The translations under genes and the position numbers were made by a program. This document shows positions 1 to 5,860 of a stretch of DNA of 5,860 nucleotides, piece after piece (positions within the stretch are counted from its first letter, which is position 1; every line of letters starts with the position of its first letter). The stretch covers positions 1 to 5,860 of the forward strand of contig DAIAVG010000094.1 in assembly GCA_027445725.1 (NCBI GenBank), written 5' to 3'. This DNA is from Acidithiobacillus sp. GTDB lineage: Bacteria; Pseudomonadota; Gammaproteobacteria; Acidithiobacillales; Acidithiobacillaceae. The notes beneath the pieces are model-generated. The model ran no database searches. It was not told where the DNA came from and saw only the letters and a list, made by a program, of their open reading frames with translations.

Positions 1-860
1 ACCTGATTAAGGGCATTCTGGCCGGTACCGGCGTCCAGCACCAGCCAGATCTGGTGTGGCGCCTCCGGGTCCTGTTTACCAAGGACCCGCTTGATCTTCT
101 TCAACTCTTCCATGAGGTGGCCCTGGGTATGAAGACGTCCGGCGGTATCGGCGATGAGCAACTCGCTGCCGCGCGCACGGGTCGTAGTCAGCGCATCAAA
201 GATTACGGAAGCACTGTCGGCGCCCGTCCCCTGCGCCACCACAGGCACCTGCACCCGTTTACCCCAGCCCTGCAACTGCTCCACGGCGGCGGCGCGGAAG
301 GTGTCTCCGGCGGCGAGGACAATACCGAAACCCTCCGCCTTCCAGTGCGCAGCCAGCTTGCCGATGGTGGTCGTTTTGCCCGCCCCGTTGATACCCACCA
401 TAAGCAATACCTGAGAACGCCCCTTCTCGGGCGACCAGGGTTGCGCGCGGGGACGCAGGATGTCGAGGAGCGACTCGCGCAACGCCGCCTGGAGCGCGTT
501 GGGGTCCGTGAGTTCCTTGCGACGCACCCGTTCCGTCACGCTGTCCATGATTTCACGGGTTGCAGCGGCGCCCAGATCAGCTTGCAGCAGTAAGGCTTCC
601 AGGTCCTCCAGCAATTCTGCATCAATGACCTTTTTACCGAGTACCAGACGCCCCACACCCTCGACCAGTTGTTCCCGGCTTCGGGTCAGGCCTTGTCGAA
701 GACGGGAGAAAAGCCCTTTTCCGGGTGTATCGGAAAGGGCTTCTGCCGGCGCGACCTCTTCCGCTGTAGCCGGCACCCCAGCAACCGGGGAGATGGTCTC
801 TGCGGACGGCGTTTCCCCCGCAGGAAGGCTTTTGTTACGCTTGAACCAGTTGAACGCCAT
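1..860 (-). CDS. ftsY: Signal recognition particle receptor FtsY (C-terminus outside window)
   Basis: FtsY is the membrane-associated SRP receptor GTPase that docks ribosome-nascent chain-SRP complexes for co-translational insertion of inner-membrane proteins. The visible 286 residues show a short acidic/alanine-rich N-terminal region (about residues 12-47) and a basic amphipathic helix near 49-62 (GLFSRLRQGLTRSR) of the membrane-binding type. An N domain follows (about 63-140), with LGKKVIDAELLEDLEALL, and then the start of the G domain. There the G1 loop GINGAGKTTT is at 156-165, DTFRAAA at 186-192, DTAGRLH at 238-244 and DAGTGQN at 276-282. The TKLDG motif and the last roughly 75-90 residues lie beyond the left edge. 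The ATG at 858-860 is well placed: an in-frame TGA sits only five codons upstream. A GAGG (874-877) lies 13 bases before it, a long spacing. The A domain is much shorter than in E. coli FtsY (497 residues). The gene is divergent from rsmD, as in E. coli. Confidence 0.97.
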   Translation of the reverse strand, partial: MAFNWFKRNKSLPAGETPSAETISPVAGVPATAEEVAPAEALSDTPGKGLFSRLRQGLTRSREQLVEGVGRLVLGKKVIDAELLEDLEALLLQADLGAAATREIMDSVTERVRRKELTDPNALQAALRESLLDILRPRAQPWSPEKGRSQVLLMVGINGAGKTTTIGKLAAHWKAEGFGIVLAAGDTFRAAAVEQLQGWGKRVQVPVVAQGTGADSASVIFDALTTTRARGSELLIADTAGRLHTQGHLMEELKKIKRVLGKQDPEAPHQIWLVLDAGTGQNALNQ

Positions 861-982
861 TGGGTTAAGCAGACCTCAGACGCTATGAATCTTTACATTA
901 TCCACCGAAGGGCGGAATCGAACAATGCGCGCGATGCCGCACCACGCCATGAGCGGTGTTTCTTGCCACGGAATCGGCACGC
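861..982. other. ftsY-rsmD divergent intergenic region
   Basis: This 122-base region separates the divergent ftsY and rsmD starts and should contain promoters for both. Facing ftsY there is a plausible -35/-10 pair (897-925). Facing rsmD, TTTACA at 892-897 resembles a -35 element, but nothing like a -10 lies 16-18 bases downstream, so the rsmD promoter is not identified. I see no small gene, riboswitch fold or strong inverted repeat here. Confidence 0.6.
897..925 (-). promoter_or_regulatory. Candidate sigma70-type promoter for ftsY
   Basis: Reading the minus strand, GATAAT (902-897) matches 5 of 6 bases of the -10 consensus. It is preceded at exactly 17 bases by TTGTTC (925-920), which keeps the TTG of the -35 consensus but otherwise matches poorly. 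Transcription would begin near 890, leaving a leader of about 30 bases before the ftsY ATG at 860. The spacing and position are good but the -35 is weak, so this is a sequence-based guess. Confidence 0.4.
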
Positions 983-1544
983 ATGAGCGTCTCTATTATT
1001 GCGGGTCGTCATCGCGGCCGGCGGTTGCTCACCCCGACCGGTCCTTCCCTGCGCCCCACACCGGGCGCTGTGCGCGAGACACTGTTCAATTGGCTGGGAG
1101 GACGGGTGACCGGGGCACGGGTGCTGGATCTTTTCGCAGGTAGCGGCGCACTGGGACTGGAAGCCTGGTCACGCGGCGCACAAGAAGTCGTTTTCATCGA
1201 GAAAGACCCACAACACCGCCAACTCCTGTCCCGGAATCTGGCAGCCTGCGGAGTAGCGGCTCCGCAGTTGGCGGGTCCGGATGCACTGGGATACCTGCAA
1301 CATGGCACCCGGCCCTTTGATATCATTTTCGCCGATCCACCCTTCGACCAAGGCTGGCCGGCGCGGATGGCCCCGATATTGTGGAATGGAAAGCAGTTCG
1401 CTGCGGAAGGCTGGCTGTATCTGGAGACCTCCGCCGCGGAGCAGTGGGATGACACCTTAATTCCCAGCCATTGGCAAGTCCATCGGCGGGGCCGCTGCGG
1501 TGATTCGCACTACGTTCTTTATATGATTTTGCCGGAGCATTCCC

Positions 1545-1552
<8 letters not shown>
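983..1552 (+). CDS. rsmD: 16S rRNA (guanine(966)-N2)-methyltransferase RsmD
   Basis: RsmD is an S-adenosylmethionine-dependent enzyme that methylates the N2 of G966 in 16S rRNA on assembled 30S particles. The 189-residue product has the family opening IIAGRHRGRRL (5-15) and the RPT motif (24-26) in LRPTPGAVRETLFNWL. The SAM-binding motif I, VLDLFAGSGALGLE, is at 47-60, and a motif II acidic region FIEKD at 71-75. The catalytic DPPF tetrad is at 118-121, where the family has DPPY or DPPF. Length is close to the usual 185-200. I chose the ATG at 983 because the family begins just before the I-I-G/A-G motif and GGAA (970-973) lies 9 bases upstream. An in-frame GTG at 956 would add nine residues with no family likeness. 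The last 8 bases overlap coaD, so the two are probably translationally coupled. It is first in the rsmD-coaD-ferredoxin set. Confidence 0.96.
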
Positions 1553-4313
<2,761 letters not shown>

Positions 4314-4318
4314 GCCTA

Positions 4319-4323
4319 CTCCC
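4319..4323 (-). promoter_or_regulatory. Ribosome binding site of the dynamin-like gene
   Basis: GGGAG on the minus strand sits five bases before the ATG at 4313-4311, in the 16-base gap after the mutM stop. It decides the start, because the same frame stays open far upstream inside mutM. An initiation site right after the mutM stop fits an operon arrangement. Confidence 0.75.
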
Positions 4324-4329
4324 GACTGG

Positions 4330-5142
4330 TCAGCGCTGACATTGGGAACAATAGGTCGTCGCCCGGCCGCTGATACGGACACCGTGTAACGGCGTACCGC
4401 ACTGCGTACAGGGTTCCCCTTCTCGTCCATACACCGCAAGAGATAGTCGAAAATAGCCGTTTCTGCCATCGGGCCGGGTGAAATCGCGCAGGGTCGTTCC
4501 GCCCTGGGCAATAGCAGCCTGCAGGACATCACGCACGGTCTGCGCCAGCTTTGCATAACGCGGCAAAGCAACACGCCCCGCATGGCGGCGCGGATCAATA
4601 CCCGCCGCAAACAAAGACTCATTGGCGTAAATATTACCGACGCCGACGACGATATGGGCATCCATGAGGAAGGATTTAACCGGTATCTGCCGGTTTCGGC
4701 TTCGCTGATACAGGTATTCCGCTGTAAAATCATGGCCCAGCGGTTCTGGCCCCAGATGTCGGAGGGACGGATGCTGGTCGGGATCGGCGAGCCAGCATAC
4801 GGCTCCAAAACGGCGCGGGTCGTGGAAGCGCAAGCACAGATCGTCGGCAAAGAGCAGATCGACATGATCATGCTTCTGCACCGGGGTGCTTTGCGGGAGG
4901 ACGCGCAGGTGTCCGCTCATCCCCAGGTGGATCAGGATCGCTCCCCGTTCCAGGTCAAGCAGAAGGTATTTACCCCGTCGCCGCAGGTTCAGCAGGCGCT
5001 GCCCGGCCACCCGCCCGGCAAGATCGGCGTTCACCGGCAGACGCAGGCGACCATCCCGCACCACGGCACCCTCCAGACGCCGTCCCAGCAGATGGGGGGC
5101 GATACCCAGTCGGGTAACTTCGACTTCAGGCAATTCGGGCAT
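4330..5142 (-). CDS. mutM: Formamidopyrimidine-DNA glycosylase (Fpg/MutM)
   Basis: MutM is a bifunctional DNA glycosylase/AP lyase that removes 8-oxoguanine and formamidopyrimidines and cleaves by beta,delta-elimination. The 270-residue protein opens MPELPEVE, giving the catalytic N-terminal proline (P2 here, after Met removal) and the glutamate E3. K58 is the conserved lysine in RRGKYLLLDL. The helix-gap intercalating residues correspond to M75 (HLGMSG), R110 and F112 (HDPRRFG). The helix-two-turn-helix has GVGNIYANE (166-174), with DNA-binding N170. The lesion-recognition region PDGRNGYF (224-231) is followed by a zinc finger C245-x2-C248-x16-C265-x2-C268 with R260. All key residues are intact and the length is normal (E. 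coli 269). The start lies 2 bases after the prmC stop, with AAGGA (5154-5150) 7 bases upstream, inside the prmC end, so the two genes are probably coupled. The dynamin-like GTPase follows. Confidence 0.98.
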   Translation of the reverse strand: MPELPEVEVTRLGIAPHLLGRRLEGAVVRDGRLRLPVNADLAGRVAGQRLLNLRRRGKYLLLDLERGAILIHLGMSGHLRVLPQSTPVQKHDHVDLLFADDLCLRFHDPRRFGAVCWLADPDQHPSLRHLGPEPLGHDFTAEYLYQRSRNRQIPVKSFLMDAHIVVGVGNIYANESLFAAGIDPRRHAGRVALPRYAKLAQTVRDVLQAAIAQGGTTLRDFTRPDGRNGYFRLSLAVYGREGEPCTQCGTPLHGVRISGRATTYCSQCQR

Positions 5143-5144
5143 GG

Positions 5145-5860
5145 TTAAATCCTTGTTCCACTGCTCACGCGTTCGCGCCCGGCCAGATCACAACGGGTTT
5201 GCACAGCGCTGAAGCCGGCGTTGTTGAGCAGGCCGCGCACCGCGTTCCCCTGATCAGGACCATGCTCCAGCAACAGCATGCCGAGTAGCGAGAGGCGTTC
5301 GTAGCCGCCTGCGATGATGCGTTCCAGGCACTCCAAACCGCTGGGACCGGCCACCAGGGCTTCCCAAGGCTCATGACGCAAATCAGGAAGGTGTGAATCG
5401 TTATCGGCCAGATAAGGGGGATTGGCCACAATCCGATTAAACCGCAAGGCGTTATCCAGTGGTGCGTACCAGTCACCCTCCAGCCAGTGCACCTGCGGCG
5501 CCAGAAGCGCGCCATTGGCGCGCGCGACCTGTAACGCCGCCGGGCTGCGCTCCACGGCCCAGACCTCCGCCAGCGGTCGCGCCTGGGCAATGGCCAATGC
5601 AATGGCCCCGGAGCCTGTACCAAGATCAAGCACCCGCGCCGCGTCATTCTCTGCCAACCCCTCAAGGGCCAGAGTCACCAAGGTCTCGGTATCCGGGCGA
5701 GGGATCAGCACCGCGGGAGCCACGCACAGATCCAGTCCGTAGAATGACCACTCGCCTAAGCAGTAGGCCAAGGGCACGCCTGCGAGGCGCTGCGTGAGTA
5801 ATACGGTAATCCGGGCCTCCTCCTCTGCGGAAATTGGCATCAACGCATCACGCAGTAGCG
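5145..5860 (-). CDS. prmC: Peptide chain release factor N5-glutamine methyltransferase PrmC (N-terminus outside window)
   Basis: PrmC methylates the glutamine of the GGQ motif of release factors RF1 and RF2, using S-adenosylmethionine, and so speeds translation termination. The visible 237 codons cover the end of the N-terminal helical domain, with GVPLAYCLGEWSFYGL and the linker LIPRPDTETLV (RPDTE near 5699-5685). The Rossmann methyltransferase domain follows, with motif I VLDLGTGSGAIALAIA and the catalytic NPPY at 5423-5412, which binds the glutamine side chain. The C-terminal end AGRERVSSG is of family type. The frame is open to the right edge; by comparison with E. coli PrmC (277 residues) some 40-50 N-terminal residues lie outside. 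A TTG at 5843 and an ATG at 5840 are internal codons, not the start. The gene usually follows prfA; whether it does here is not visible. It is followed 2 bases later by mutM. Confidence 0.97.
   Translation of the reverse strand, partial: LLRDALMPISAEEEARITVLLTQRLAGVPLAYCLGEWSFYGLDLCVAPAVLIPRPDTETLVTLALEGLAENDAARVLDLGTGSGAIALAIAQARPLAEVWAVERSPAALQVARANGALLAPQVHWLEGDWYAPLDNALRFNRIVANPPYLADNDSHLPDLRHEPWEALVAGPSGLECLERIIAGGYERLSLLGMLLLEHGPDQGNAVRGLLNNAGFSAVQTRCDLAGRERVSSGTRI
5150..5154 (-). promoter_or_regulatory. Ribosome binding site of mutM
   Basis: AAGGA on the minus strand lies seven bases before the mutM ATG and falls within the last codons of prmC. With only two bases between the prmC stop and the mutM start, it supports translational coupling. 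Confidence 0.7.

Noticed and set aside
54..888. Several plus-strand open frames opposite ftsY
   Set aside because: FtsY is unmistakable on the minus strand; the plus-strand translations are Arg/Ser/Pro-rich shadows.
964..979. Short TGCC/GGCA hairpin around the rsmD ribosome binding site
   Set aside because: Only four base pairs with an eight-base loop; too weak to support a regulatory claim.
956..982. GTG at 956 as an alternative rsmD start
   Set aside because: It would add nine residues unlike the family and has a poorer upstream site; the ATG at 983 matches the usual N-terminus.
1009..1455. 148-residue open frame on the minus strand opposite rsmD
   Set aside because: Shadow of rsmD, which has intact SAM-binding and DPPF motifs; no motif or ribosome binding site supports the antisense frame.
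4314..4871. Upstream extension of the dynamin-like frame by about 186 residues
   Set aside because: It lies entirely inside mutM on the same strand in another frame, has low-complexity Arg/Ser/Ala composition with no domain, and MutM is complete with all catalytic and zinc residues. The GGGAG before 4313 gives a proper start.
4582..5148. 188-residue open frame on the plus strand opposite mutM
   Set aside because: Antisense shadow of a clear MutM gene; the translation shows no recognisable motif, and long antisense frames are expected in GC-rich DNA.

Overview
The window reads as a GC-rich proteobacterial core-genome segment. The most likely host is a chemolithotrophic gammaproteobacterium or Acidithiobacillus-like organism. 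This rests on three things: the ftsY/rsmD divergent pair, as in many gamma- and betaproteobacteria; an rsmD-coaD-ferredoxin string; and a ferredoxin very close to the Allochromatium vinosum type. The host is an inference from gene order and protein flavour, not a measured placement. There are seven protein genes packed almost without gaps. I saw no tRNA, rRNA, CRISPR array, insertion sequence or prophage gene.

Left part (1-860, minus strand): the N-terminal 286 residues of FtsY, the signal recognition particle receptor, cut by the left window edge. A 122-base intergenic region (861-982) separates it from a plus-strand set. It holds a plausible sigma70-type promoter facing ftsY and no convincing promoter facing right.

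Middle part (983-2350, plus strand): rsmD (16S rRNA guanine-N2 methyltransferase), coaD (phosphopantetheine adenylyltransferase, overlapping rsmD by 8 bases) and a 2[4Fe-4S] ferredoxin 29 bases downstream. They look like one transcription unit joining ribosome modification, CoA synthesis and electron transfer. All are housekeeping functions with no obvious shared pathway.

Right part (5860 down to 2334, minus strand): prmC (release-factor glutamine methyltransferase, N-terminus outside the window), mutM (formamidopyrimidine-DNA glycosylase, 2 bases after prmC) and a 659-residue dynamin-like GTPase 16 bases after mutM. The tight spacing and good ribosome binding sites indicate an operon. The dynamin-like gene runs tail to tail into the ferredoxin gene, with their 3' ends overlapping by 17 bases. 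A strong imperfect inverted repeat lies 18 bases past the ferredoxin stop, inside the GTPase coding end.

The least understood element is the dynamin-like GTPase. It has clear G1, G3 and G4 motifs, no evident membrane segment, helical C-terminal regions, and an enlarged segment between switch I and the DTPG motif that carries a Cys/CxxC group. The other six genes are ordinary members of known families.
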